Positions 10,935 through 21,704 of a stretch of DNA of 48,986 nt are shown here, one piece after another. The notes beneath the pieces are model-generated. The model was not told where the DNA came from and did not search any database. It saw only the letters and a program-made list of their open reading frames with translations. The DNA is from Gonium pectorale (lineage: Eukaryota > Chlorophyta > Chlorophyceae > Chlamydomonadales > Volvocaceae). The translations under genes were made by a program, and so were the position numbers. Each line of letters starts with the position of its first letter. Positions within the stretch are counted from its first letter, which is position 1. The stretch lies in NCBI GenBank assembly GCA_001584585.1, contig LSYV01000007.1, positions 3,326,930-3,375,915 of the forward strand, read 5' to 3'.

Positions 10935-13900
10935 CTACCGCCGCCGGCGGCCGCGCAGGGCTGGCGGCGGCGGCGGCTCCAGCAGCGCCGTGGCGTGCCG
11001 GCGCTGGTACTCGCGCGCCACCGCACGGAGGCCCACCTTGCGCAGCCCTGCGGCGGGGAGCACCGGGCACCCTCAGTTGACCAGGCGCCCAGACACCAGA
11101 GCAACGCACGCGGAGAAGGGTCGGAGGCGGGCGTTTCAACAGGCATTACGTAACGTATGATGTGTGGGGTGCGGACTCCATGGCTGCGAATGAGGCGTCC
11201 CAAGACCAAACCACCCCAGACTTCCAGACCTGCAAGCACGTAGGCCTGCCCCCTCCCCCCTCCCGCCCCACACCAGCCCGCGTGCCCGCCCCCCCCCCCC
11301 CACCACACACATACTGTCAAGCGCGGTGCGGTTCCCCACGAACCTGTCAGAGCGTCCAGAGTGTACCCCGCCGCTTCCAGCGACCGGCGAGCCAGCCCGC
11401 CAGCGCTCGGCCCGCCAGCACGCGCCGCCAGCTGGGCCGCCGCGTCGCTCACCGCCCTCAGCAGCACCCGGAAGCTCTCCTCCAGGCTGCCGTGGAGCTC
11501 GCCTGCAGGGCACCAACACGAGGCTCTTAGGGAGCTGTACTGAAACAAGGCCAAGGGCCTTGCAAATGGGTAAGGGACGTTGGGGGCAAGCAGTAAAAAG
11601 AAACGGGCGGAAAGGTGTACGGGTGCGCGGCGCGACCCGCGCCCACGGTGCCGTACATCAAGAGCCAGGAAGTCCGTACGCCCTGCGTCGCGCCGCGCAC
11701 CGCGTCTCTCCCTCTCTCTCCCCTCACCGTAGATCAGCAGCGCAGCCCCCGCGGCCGTGCGCGCCAGGTGCCCGGGCACCGCCAGCGCCGCCAGCGCCGC
11801 AGCGAGCAGCTCGAAAACCGAGGGCGGCGGCGGCGCTTGCTGGCCTCCGCCGCCGGCACCGTGGTGGCGCAGGCGGCGGCGCGCGTGGCGGGCGCGGTGC
11901 CACGCCCCAAACATCGGCAGCCACCTGGCCGCCAGGGCGCCCGCGAACAGCACCACCTCGGCCCCCCACGCGCCCGCGCCTGTGCGTGGGTTGGAGCCGG
12001 GAGGCAGCAGCAGGAATGGGGCTTGGCACGAAGAGAGGAAACGCGACACCGCCAACCGCCAACCGGCAGCCGGCAACCGCCAACCGGCAACCGGCAACCG
12101 GCAACCGTCCACAGTAAGCCCCACCCGGAATGACATGTATGGGCGCTGTCAACAAGGAGGAGGGAGCCTCGCCTCTACATCTACTGGGAGAGGGAGTCAG
12201 CACGCCAGCCTCTCCCGACGGCCCACGCGCCCGCACCCGCACGCGAGGCAAGGTCGGGAGGGTAACAGCGCGCAGAGCGCAGAGAGCACAAGTCCCTCGT
12301 CAAATGGAACGGTTGCTCGGTCCGGTTCAGCCGGGGGGCACCCGAGTCGTCCGACCGCCGCCGCCGCCGATTTGTGGGGTCGGGGTCGGCGTCGGGGTTA
12401 CACGGCCGGCCGGCCGGCCGGCTAGGATGCTTTCGTGCTTGCTTGAGTGCTCGGCTGCGCACTCGGCTGCGCAGTAACGCGACGCCTTGAGCACGGCGTT
12501 GCAACTCACCCGCCAGGGCCTCCGTCAGCACGCCGACCACCAGCGCCGCCGCGCGCGCCACCAGCCACAACGCCAGCACCACCGCGCGCAGGGGCAGCAG
12601 CGTGGCGGCGGCGGCGGCGCCCGCGGCGGCGCGCACCGGCCGCCCCGACGCCGTGCGGTCCGGCTCCGTCGCGGGCGGCGGCAGGCTGCGCACAACGTCA
12701 TCCGCCTGCGTGCGGCCGGAGGAGGGGGCGGGCGGAGGAGGGGGCGGCGGGCGGTGGGGTGAGGCGGGCGGTGGGGGGGCGGGGAGGGAGGGACATTGGG
12801 CAGTGAGGGGGCGCAAAGGCGATGGCTGACCGACGTGGGACGGGCGCAGCTAGCTCCGCACGCCAGTCGTGGCAAAGGCGGCGCCAAGGGTTTTCAGTAG
12901 CAGATGACCTGCCGCGACCCCCTTCGCCGCGCTGCTCACCCGCCGCCGTATGCCGTACGCCAGGGAATGCGACGTCTCCACCAGCGCAGCGCCCACGGCG
13001 CGCGCCGTCGCGACCGCCCGCCCCGCTAGCTGCGCCGCGCCCTCCGGGGAAGACACGGCCGCCGCCACAGACGGCCACAGCCCCACCGCCGCCGCCGCTG
13101 CCGCCGCCGTGTACGGGCCCCACGATGGCGGCGGCGCCACCGCCACGACCTGCGTGCCACGCGTCGTACTCACGGACTGGCCGTACTGCGCACCGCCGTA
13201 CATGGGCGGCACGGCTGGGTACGGCCCGTACGGAGGCGCCGACGGCGTCACCGGCGGGTACGCGGCCTCGCCCGCCGGAGCGGCCCTATGGTCGTCGTAC
13301 GGTTTGCCGGCGGCGCCGCCGGCTGCGGCTGCGGCAGTGGCCGCGACCACGGGGATGCCAGGGACGACGGTGGCGGCGGCGGCGCCTGCTCCGTGCCGCT
13401 GCGAGTTGGCGGCCGTCGTGTATGGCACGGCGTGGTGCTCGCTGCAGCACAAGGCGGTTGGGGAAGGCCGTGCACTCGGGTGTCAGGATCCAGGGTGGGA
13501 GTCGAGCGGCCAACCCAAGCGGGTTCCGCACCGGGCGAGCGACTGTCTGGGCGAGGGCTGAGTGCTTGCCCCCGATTACGGTACCCTCACGGCTAGCAAA
13601 TACACAAAGTCGCATGCCAGTGCCACGAGGGACGAGGCGCAGGGAGCTGCCGCAAGCCACCTGCGACGACGAGCCCTTGCTAATGTGCTAGGAGATACCT
13701 CCGGCCCCAGCCGCCCTCTCCCCGCATTCTTCTCATCTGTGCGCCCGCGGCGTTGCCGTTACGGTGCACGGCAGCCCGCGCACGACAAGTGCCGTACGTA
13801 CCTGAACCGTGTGTAGGCCGCCAGCACGGCGTCCAGCTCGTCCAAACCGCAACTGTCGCAAACGGTCGGGGAAACGGTCAGGCAGTAGTACATGTCATTG

Positions 13901-15965
13901 GCGGCAGCGGCGCCGCCGCCATCGCCGTCGCTGCTCTCGTCGCTGATACCCGCGCCGCCGCCGCCGCGACGTCCGTGGCCCCTCCGTTCGCCAGCGCCCG
14001 GCCAGGCAGGGCCTCCGCCGCCGGCGTCGGAGGCCGCTCCCCCGGGTTTGAGCAAGAGGCGGTGGCGGGGGCAGCGGAAGGTGAAGACGCCGGGTGCGGC
14101 GCGGAGGAAGGGCAGCGGCTCGGGGTCGTGGGGCGGGTTGAGGTCCAGGCAGGCGCGGTCGCCCACCTGCGGTGCCGAGCCGAGGGGGAGGGAGGGAGGA
14201 GGGGTGGAAAGGGAGGGAGTGGAAAGCGTCGTCAGTTTGGCTTGTGTATTGGCCATGTGCTGTTTCCGTGATGATTGTTTTGCCTCCGCAATCAACTCCG
14301 CAATTGATCAGGAGGGCGGGTGGATAGATGTAGCCGGGAGTTTGATTGGCGGACCCAGCGGCGCGCGGTCCCTCCGGTTACCGTACACACCCAGCCAACC
14401 CAACCCCAACCTGCCTGCATCCGCACCACAACCTCCTCGCCAGCCGCCTGATGATACGGCATTCCACTATATTCGCCGTACTCGCGCGCCCCGTGGTGGG
14501 CATGGTGGGCGTGGTGGGCGTGGCTGACGTCCAGCTGCTGCTGCTGTGGCGAGGGCGGCCGCGACCGCTGCTTGAGCCGCAGGCGCAGCGCGTCTCCCTC
14601 CACCAGTGCCGTCACGGCCCCGCCCTCCACCTGCAGGGCATGCAGGCGACGGGGAGGATTCACTTACGTGGTATGTATCCGGGCAGGGGCTGGGCCAAAA
14701 CCCCGAGGGGTCTTCGCAGCCCCACGCCCAGACGCCCCAACAGGGTACAGCACACGAGCGAGGCAAGGACTTGGCTGAGGGCCTGACAGTGGTCCTCTTC
14801 ACATCTGGACATCCGGGCTGCGCCAAACACACCTTGAACAAAGACGCGTCGGCGAACAGGAGGTCCTGCGCGTATGGCGTACGACGTAAGTGCGGCAGAG
14901 CTTATACGGCTAGAGTCACACAGCCAGTGTACGGCGGATACGCTCATGCGCACGCAGCATATCTGTTACGGGGTACAGGTTGACCGCCGACGGGCGGCAG
15001 GCCAAACGCGCAACGATAGCCTCACAGCGCGTAGCGGACGTGAGACCCACAGGACAGGATACAGCAAAGCGTGAAACCAGGGAGTGCGCCAGTGAGCGCC
15101 TCACCCGCATCCGCTGCATTATCCGCTCGCCGTTGTCACGCCGCGCACCGCCGCCTGCGTAGCCACCGCCGCCACCTCTCATCCTATCCTGAGCGCTGGC
15201 GCCGCCCCAACCTACACCCCCACCGCCGTCGTCCCCACCAGTGCCGGCGTCGCGGCCACCGCCGCCGCCGCCACCACCGCGGCGCCCCAGCAGTCCGCCG
15301 ATGCGTCCCAGAAGACCCGACACGCCTGCCGGCGGCTCTCCAGCGGCCGCCGTCAGGAGGCTGCTGCCGCCTGCGGCTGCAGCAGCACCTGCGGACTGAC
15401 CGACCCACGGGTCGGTAGCAGCCGCGGCGGCACCACTGCCACCGCCGCCTGCCGCCGCCAAATGCGTCAGCCCATAGCCCCCGCCCATGTCACCGCTACT
15501 GGCGCTGTCTCCGTCTCTGTACCAGGGGCCGGAGGCGCCCGGGGGCAGCTGCGGCGCGGAGGGCGCATCCCCCCGCGCCAGCGCGCCCAGGTCGTCGGTG
15601 TGATCGGCTCGGCGCCACAGGCCCACGCCCAGGCCGCGACCCTCGCGCCAGCCCGACCTGCTTACTTGGTACGTGCCCATCTGCGTGGCTGCTACGGTGT
15701 CGGTGTAGCCTGGCGGGTAAGCACTGGCCCGGCCGCTCGCGGTCGCGGGAGTGCCGGCCTGGGCCGAGGAGGAGGCGCCGGAACTCGCGACACCTGCCGC
15801 GCGCGGCGCCGACCGCTGCTGGCCGCTGGTCTGTCGCTGTTGTTGTGCTTGCTGCTGTTGCTGCTTTTGTCGCGAGGGAGCTTGGTCCTGCGGCTGGTTG
15901 CTCTGCGACCTGCCGGCACCCGGATACGGACTGCCTCCGAAGGGCCGCGGCAACAGCAGAGGCAT
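10935..15965 (-). CDS. Senescence/spartin-domain protein (ERD7-like)
   Basis: Related to plant ERD7 and animal spartin, which act at membranes and lipid droplets under stress. Exons on the minus strand: 15965-15105, 14630-14415, 14166-13802, 13441-12940, 12705-12510, 11979-11728, 11502-11344, 11071-10935; all phases agree, giving 895 aa. Residues 1-287 are low-complexity (Q-, G-, A- and S-rich). VEGGAVTALVEGDALRLRL and VGDRACLDL match the ERD7 N-terminal beta region, and DELDAVLAAYTRFS matches its LxxVLxxYSxFS end. SSPEGAAQLAGRAVATARAV through YGIRRR, then GELHGSLEESFRVLLRAVSD and LRKVGLRAVAREYQRRH, follow the senescence domain to the C-terminus. Odd points: a Pro/Tyr/Ala-rich linker (exon 4), an extra helical segment (exon 6), and a likely GC-AG donor at 14414. 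An in-frame ATG at 16133 is an alternative start. Confidence 0.78.
12051..12108 (+). repeat. Degenerate 7-bp tandem repeat (aaccggc)
   Basis: Runs of gccaacc/aaccggc units inside the intron between exons 5 and 6 of the senescence-domain gene. Simple-sequence expansion. Confidence 0.8.
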
Positions 15966-16238
15966 AGAGCGTTGTGTGGTTTTTGATAGAACAGGACAGA
16001 ACAGAGTATGCTGACCGAGCTCGGGAAGCGAGACGAGAAACGCACGGCATTTTACGTTTCGCGGCGATGGCGTCATCCACGGTATCAATCCACGTGACCA
16101 CGCGAAATACCTCCCTCCCTCGCCGATATCCATCGCCCATTGCTTCACAGACGCAAACAACCTACGTCTTCATATCTGAGTGTTTTTCCCATACGGCAGC
16201 TGACAGCCCAGAAGAAGACAGGATACGCTTCCATAGCA
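15966..16238. promoter_or_regulatory. Divergent promoter region
   Basis: 273 bp separate the two outward-pointing starts (minus ATG at 15965, plus ATG at 16239), so both promoters and 5' UTRs must lie here or overlap. No clear TATA box was recognised. Confidence 0.4.
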
Positions 16239-17575
16239 ATGGACGCTCTGCGCAATGAGGTGTCGGAGAAGACGCAGAAGAATTCCTGGAACAAGGCCAG
16301 CTGCAGGTGTGTCTGTGAGGTCCGCTGGCCGGGGCTGAAGGGGGGGTGTCTGGGGAGGTCCGGAAACACGCGTGGTGTCAGCGAGCGGCCTCCGCGTGGC
16401 CACGCTTCCCAGACCTGACCTGCTGACGTCTGCAGAATGTGCCGCGGTCGCTGCCGGACCCAGCCAACGCGTCAGTTCTTTTGTCCATGGGCGGCGCGGA
16501 CGGAGTGTGACCGCGTGTGCAATGTGGCCGCGACCCGTGGGTCTCTACATAATCCTTAACCGCCAACAGCCGTCCGAGTTAAGATACCCCCGATCTGCCT
16601 GACGGGATACCTGTGCATTGCGTGTCTTGGCTCGGGCTGTTGTTGTTGGTAGGGACTGTAAAGGGAACATGGCAGTTGGGCCCAGGCTTTCCTCTGCCCC
16701 GACCCAACTGCCACGATCCTCGCCACGCGCACGGCTCGCACGGGCGCCCACGCGGCCCTAGGGCACGTCTAGGCATACCCTGTTGCCGTACATGTTGACG
16801 CAACATCACACGGCCCGATGCCGGACCCCCAAATCCCTGCACGCCTTCCAGTCTTTACCGCTCGCCTGCTCGCCCTCCCGCCCGCCGGCCCGCCTTGCCG
16901 CCTCGCAGCCCGGCGCCGATCGGCAAATGGCCTCCCAGAGCGCCAGCGACGAGTCGCTCGGCGCCAAGATCAACACCGACGTCAGCAAGGGCCGCCATTA
17001 AGCAGGGTCATTGGGCGTGGTGTGTGTACCGTAGCAGCGGCGCGGCTCGGACTGCGCAACGCACGCGTACATGGGGTCTCTTGTGCGTACGGGGCGCTGA
17101 GTAGCGTGGCAGCCGGCGCGGGCATTGGGCGTCGGTATCGCGCCGTCACACTGCACCTGCAGCCACGACCGGGCAGCCGCCACAGGCCCAGAGCGCCATA
17201 CTGATGGTTCGAATTCCTACTTTTGCACATATTTGAATGTGGCCATGGCAGTGTCGTGCTGGCACCCGACCGCGCACGCTACTGTCTGGTGCGCTTTCCT
17301 GCGCTCATGTCCCGCCTGCGGCGGCGCGCCCCGGCTGTGGCCAGCCCACTCACCCACACGGCAACCGCCAATGCGGTGTGACGCTCCCGTACACGCTCCC
17401 GTACACGCTCCCATGCACGTTCCCGTACACGGTCCCGTACACGCTCCCGTGCCCGCTCTGCAGCCACGGCGCCGGCTCGGGCGGCACCATCTACCACACC
17501 GGCAAGACCCGGGAGCCCGATGCGGAGCACGTGATCGAGGAGCAGGGCAGGAAGATCTCGGAGCAGCTCATCTGA
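16239..17575 (+). CDS. Small unrecognised protein with two possible last exons
   Basis: First exon 16239-16306 (ATG in good context, agcaATGG) encodes MDALRNEVSEKTQKNSWNK and ends AG|gtgtgt in phase 2. It joins in phase to 17464-17575, which encodes HGAGSGGTIYHTGKTREPD and ends QGRKISEQLI-stop, for 59 aa. A second segment at about 16941-17001 (or from 16947) has equally strong codon bias (ASDESLGAKINTDVSKGRH-stop). It also joins exon 1 in phase, through AG+C, but ends in its own stop and has no donor of the right phase. A local ATG at 16927 (caaATGGCC) could alternatively start that segment. The predicted product is small, charged and without a membrane segment. I recognise no family. Exon 1 plus the distal exon is the preferred model. 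Confidence 0.55.
17381..17452 (+). repeat. 12-bp tandem repeat (acgctcccgtac)
   Basis: About six imperfect units run directly into the acceptor of the last exon of the small gene and supply part of its pyrimidine-rich tract. Confidence 0.85.
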
Positions 17576-18093
17576 TCCACTCGACGAGACAAGTGGCCGG
17601 GTGATGGGTCGACGGGCTGATGTACGGCGCGCGTGCCAGTCCTGCTGGTGTTGTTGCTGGCGGGAGCTAGGCGCGCGGTGTGTTACGTCGTGCGAATATG
17701 CGTGCGTGCTTGTGGACATGCTGCAAGCAAACAGACTAGGCAAACAGACTAGGCGAGGAAGGCGGGAGCTAGGCGCGCGGTGTGTGTCTCTCACCGGAGT
17801 GCTGCCGGAGCTGTGCTGGATGGTGCGCGGGGCTCGGCGGCAACGGGGGGGGGGGAGGCCCCGGCCGGGGGAGCCTGCCAGCACCTGCTGATGAGTCCTA
17901 GCTGTACGCGGGCGAGTGTGTCGAGATGCACGCGTCCAGAGCACTGACATTTTGCGCACGTGTGCAGTAACAGGGTGTATCCCTAGCTACCTAACTACCA
18001 GGCGCGCGCACGCAGGGGTGTGGGGAATGGCAAGTCGGTGTGAAGTCTGGCGGCGTGCCCGCATCCGGTCGCTGCACGCGGCAGGCCCTCCTT

Positions 18094-18098
18094 TGTAA
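18094..18098 (+). terminator. Candidate poly(A) signal TGTAA for small gene
   Basis: TGTAA about 520 bases after the stop at 17575; a second one is at 18474-18478. Confidence 0.4.
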
Positions 18099-18540
18099 GG
18101 TGGAACTGGACTGGCTGGTCTGGCGCTTCAGCTCTGAGGGGCCTGATGAGTTGGTTGTTGGCTGAGAGGCGGTGGACGTTTTACCGCGTATTGGACATGG
18201 GCACATCGCACATGGAGGCGTGGCCACGGGAGCACGGGTAAGGGTGGTGGGCGTAACGGTAGTCTACGTGTAGGACAGTGCAGCGCGCGCCTACAACGCG
18301 GAGCTCAGCCGCCGTTCTCGCGGGGTCCAGCCTGGTCCGGATCTCAGCTGCATATCTTGAACAGGCCTCAGCCTGATGAAGAAGTTTGTGTGATCAAGGG
18401 CTCCATATTTGTCAGCAGCTACGCAGCCAGAAGGCGCAGTTGTCGGCAACTAAGGGAATCGGCAGCATATTCATGTAAAGAGGCATCCCCACAGCCGCAA
18501 AATCCCTACTGCGCCATTTATCAAAGCAAGACTTTCTGCA

Positions 18541-18670
18541 GGGCCGTGTTTGGGGGGGGCGGGGCGGGGGTGGGAGCGGATTTGTGCCGTGTCGTCGTGC
18601 AAGACAGGGCCGTGTTTGGGGGCCGGGGAGGGAGTGGGAGCGGGTTCGTGCCGGGTCGTCGTGCAAGGGC
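18541..18670 (+). repeat. Imperfect tandem duplication, period 66
   Basis: Two copies start gggccgtgtttggggg (18541 and 18607) and end cgtcgtgcaag. They lie just upstream of the BTB gene, within its 5' UTR or promoter. Confidence 0.85.
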
Positions 18671-18781
18671 AGGGGCCAAGGAGACCAATAACTAAATACG
18701 CACTTGCACTTGTTACATACGTTGTCGTTGTTTCATCATAAAAGGGCGTCCGTGAATCTGTCCCATAAACAGCTCTACCGA

Positions 18782-20491
18782 ATGAAAGTCCCTGAATGTA
18801 GCTTGGAAGTAGGTTCTGGGATTCATTTCATTGTCACTCGCGCGCTTCCATCCCCTGCCGGCTCGGAACTCCAAACGTTGCTCTGCGACACACAATGCAA
18901 GTTGAGGCCAATCATTGGAGCGCATGGGCGACGCGGCTTGGAGCTCGGGACGCCGTTAGAGCTCTACGTCCAAGAGCAGCAGGGTAGACGGCGATGGGCG
19001 AGTCGCGTCCTGCGGGACGGCGTGTGGGACGCCACCACATCGTCTCTTTACATTATAGACGGCAAGAGAATAATCCGTATCAGCGATACCGATCTGGTCA
19101 TACCGGTGGCCGGCACTAACGACGGGGACGACGAGGGTCTAGCGGATGGCCCCGGCTCCACCGCCCGCTTTAGCCTCCCCTGGTCCATCACGTCGGGCGG
19201 TGCAGGGACGCTGTATGTCGCGGACAACAACAGCATCCGCAAGGTGCAGCTGCCGTCGTCCTCGCTCGCCACGCAGACAGGAGAGAGCGCCGCAGCTGTC
19301 GAATTCGCCGGGAATGCCGCTGAGGCCGTCGTGAGCACTATCACCGTCGGCCTTGTTAACTTCCAGTGGGGCCTTTGGCATGTCCCGGGTGCGGCTGGCA
19401 GCAACGCCCAAACCGCGACCCGCCCTGCGGGCAGCCTTATGCTGACCTCACGAACAGCCGTGTACCGACTGCCACTCGGGGCCCCTGAGCCCGGTGGAGC
19501 TGGCGTTCAAGACGGAGCAGGAGAAGGCGCTGCCGTTCTGAACGCTGGCGGAGACGGCGCCGCCGCCACGGTCCCGCTGCTGCTGGCTGGTCACGAAGAC
19601 GAGGTCGTGGCCGTGGATGGCCATGGTGGGGAGGCGCGGTTCGTGGAGATGGTGGGCGCGACCATGGACGGCAACGGGTGCCTGTGGGTGGCGGACTGGG
19701 TCGATGATAGCAAGGCGACTCTCCGACGAGTGGACGCAGAGGGTAACGTGTCGACGATCCTTGGAGACATTCCAGGTCCCGTGGAGGGTCTCCACATCCT
19801 GCCCAACGGCTATCTCGCAATCTGCAAGTCCCACGCATTACACCTGTTAGACCTGGGCCTTGACCCGCCCCGAGGCATCACCCTCGCTGCTGCCCCGTCG
19901 CCGCCCGGGTCGCCCCGCCGCACGCTGCCCGGCGACTTGGGCGCGCTGCTGGACCGGCAGCCCGACGGCACCGCCGACCTGGAGGTGGTCGTGGGCGACA
20001 CGGCCTTCCCCGTGCACCGCGCTCTGCTGGGGGCGCGCTGCGACTACTTCCGGCAGCGCCTGGAGAGCGGCTTTTCGGACGGCGCATCGGCGCGCCTCAG
20101 CCTGCCAGACGCGGACCCGGCGGCGTTTGCACTGCTGCTGCGCTTCCTGTACACCGGCGCGGTCGACATCCCGGCGGCGCTGTCGCGGCCGGTCGCGGAG
20201 CTGGCGGACCGGCTGCTGCTTCCAGAGCTGTGCCGCGACGCGCAGGCGCAGGTGCTTGCGGAGGTGGGGCCGGAGAGCATGGTGGACGCGATGCTGTGGG
20301 CGGAGAGCCGCGGGCCTGGCTTCTCGCTGCTGCTGTCGGAGCTCAAGGCCTGGCACCTGGAGCACTACGAGGAGGTCCTGCGACAGGCCCGGTCCAGCCT
20401 CAAGCGGCTGGCGGTGGAGAGTCCGGACCTGATGCTGGAGCTCCACGAGGGGCTGGGGCAGCGTTCCGCCAAGAAGTCGCACGGCGCTTAA
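18782..20491 (+). CDS. NHL-repeat and BTB/POZ domain protein
   Basis: Single-exon gene of 569 aa. 18782 is the first ATG of the open frame; upstream codons in frame contain no ATG. Residues about 75-370 hold beta-propeller (NHL-type) repeats: GLADGPGSTARFSLPWSIT followed by GTLYVADNNSIRKV, then GGEARFVEMVGATMDGNG with LWVADW and LRRVDAEGNVSTILGD. From about residue 395 a BTB/POZ domain follows: LEVVVGDTAFPVHRALLGAR, CDYFRQRLESGFSDG, LPDADPAAFALLLRFLYTG. A helical BACK-like tail comes after. BTB domains dimerise and commonly recruit substrates to cullin-3 ubiquitin ligases; the propeller would bind a partner. This pairing is inferred to form a lineage-specific family in these algae. It is intronless in a very intron-rich neighbourhood. 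No cellular target can be named from the sequence. Confidence 0.86.
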   Translation: MKVPECSLEVGSGIHFIVTRALPSPAGSELQTLLCDTQCKLRPIIGAHGRRGLELGTPLELYVQEQQGRRRWASRVLRDGVWDATTSSLYIIDGKRIIRISDTDLVIPVAGTNDGDDEGLADGPGSTARFSLPWSITSGGAGTLYVADNNSIRKVQLPSSSLATQTGESAAAVEFAGNAAEAVVSTITVGLVNFQWGLWHVPGAAGSNAQTATRPAGSLMLTSRTAVYRLPLGAPEPGGAGVQDGAGEGAAVLNAGGDGAAATVPLLLAGHEDEVVAVDGHGGEARFVEMVGATMDGNGCLWVADWVDDSKATLRRVDAEGNVSTILGDIPGPVEGLHILPNGYLAICKSHALHLLDLGLDPPRGITLAAAPSPPGSPRRTLPGDLGALLDRQPDGTADLEVVVGDTAFPVHRALLGARCDYFRQRLESGFSDGASARLSLPDADPAAFALLLRFLYTGAVDIPAALSRPVAELADRLLLPELCRDAQAQVLAEVGPESMVDAMLWAESRGPGFSLLLSELKAWHLEHYEEVLRQARSSLKRLAVESPDLMLELHEGLGQRSAKKSHGA

Positions 20492-21060
20492 CGGAAGCTG
20501 CTTCGCATCTGTTTGCGTTTCGTTCGTTTGGCCTTGTTCCGACTGAGTCTATCCGCAAGGGCAGATACTAGGATGCTGTGCAGGGGACGGTGACGGTTGT
20601 GGGTTTGCCTGGCCTTTAAGCGCCGACAGCAGGACGGGACGGTATGCTACCGCGTGCGTCGGTGCCTGCGTAGCGTTAGCTAGCGTGCCAGGCACACAAC
20701 CTGTCATGTTGCGCCGGTTCTAGGCTGCTGCCCGTGAGTGAGTCCCGTGCAACTGCAGTCGGTAGCGTGGTGCCGAGATGGCCTCGCCTGGACTCTCCAT
20801 GGCCCCTGTGTTTGTGTTGCATTGGGCATGGCTCGGACACGGACCCATGAGTGCTCCGTTTTACACGACAAGTCAGGCGTCTGATTGCCGTAGCCGCCGT
20901 GCACGTAGCACCTAAGGCACGTAGCACCTCTTCATGTTCCACCCCTCTCAAATCTTAAAGAGTGCGCGGTGTGCACCGGTTAGGGATCTTGGCATTTCCT
21001 GGGTGTCATGGTACCTTTGCGGTACGGCGTCCTAACCGCAATGCATTGTTGGTAGGTAGA
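20492..21060. other. Non-coding interval between convergent 3' ends
   Basis: Holds the 3' UTR of the BTB gene; I find no plus-strand TGTAA in it. A minus-strand TGTAA lies at 20861-20865. No coding sequence recognised. Confidence 0.5.
20861..20865 (-). terminator. Candidate poly(A) signal TGTAA, minus strand
   Basis: TTACA on the plus strand, about 200 bases beyond the stop of the minus-strand exon at 21061. Its place and distance support a minus-strand gene there. Confidence 0.45.
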
Positions 21061-21704
21061 TTATGCGTAATGCATGACCCTCCTGATGTTGTACACGGCG
21101 TCCTTGTTGCGGCCCAGCTCGTCACCCTCAGGGTTCCCAAAAGGGCGTCAAAATGTGCAGCCAGCAAGCACGGTAGCCTTGGCCCCGCTGATAGGCCTAC
21201 TGCATCGAGCGGGGCGCGGAGTAGCGACGTGCATGTCCCGTCTCCCAATTGTCCCCGCGCCCAGCGGCGGCGCGGCGGCCTGCAGCATCTGGAGGTTAGC
21301 CAGCCGGTCGGCATCTTCTGCAACTGCTAGGAGGTGAGGGGCCTGTCTTGCGGGCGTATGGCAGCCGCTCGGAACTGTGAGACTCTGCCGCTGGCACGGG
21401 ACGGGTTGGCAGATGCGCCTTGCTGTGGTCACTCGTAACGTGATTGAGGGGAGGCAAGGCGCAACCGCGTGCCGGCGGTGCAGCGCAGGATGCCTCAAGT
21501 CGCGGTCCCCCACCATGTGGCCCACTTACCCGACTGAAACTAATGGGATCCTTATCACGCTGTGCTGTGTATTGCATGACGGCTGCGTTGGCGATATGCG
21601 GTCCGGCGTTCACGCATGTCTGCTCTCACTCTCAGTCTTGCTCACCCCAATCCGTGTCCCAGGTGTAGCGGGCCGGCATCTGCTGGTGCGCTTTGCATGG
21701 AGGC
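21061..21704 (-). CDS. 3' end of an unrecognised minus-strand gene (three exons)
   Basis: Three segments join in phase. 21704-21646 reads CKAHQQMPARYTWDTDW and ends G|gtgagc. 21323-21229 reads AEDADRLANLQMLQAAAPP and ends CAC|gtcgct; its acceptor is a NAGNAG type with two choices 3 nt apart. 21126-21061 reads GDELGRNKDAVYNIRRVMHYA and ends in TAA. A poly(A) signal follows at 20861. Upstream exons are not resolved. Candidates on the minus strand are about 22220-22100 (GVQIQITGFLEGLQATRADW, donor gtgaga) and about 22026-21850, but their phases do not connect cleanly. Codon bias is weaker than in neighbouring genes. I do not recognise the family. Confidence 0.4.

Larger units (their letters stand above)
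17576..18781. other. Intergenic and UTR interval with short direct repeats
   Basis: Contains the 3' UTR of the small gene with TGTAA at 18094-18098. A 21-bp direct repeat starting gcgggagctaggcgcgcgg lies near 17659 and 17761, and cagactaggcaaa is repeated around 17729-17755. A tandem duplication at 18541-18670 is listed separately. No further gene seen. Confidence 0.55.

Noticed and set aside
10865..12136. 423-codon minus-strand open frame
   Set aside because: Spans several exons and introns of the senescence-domain gene; the spliced model gives family similarity, the continuous frame does not.
17205..17225. tRNA-like T-arm sequence ggttcgaattcc
   Set aside because: No matching A box, anticodon stem or acceptor stem in the 70 bases upstream.
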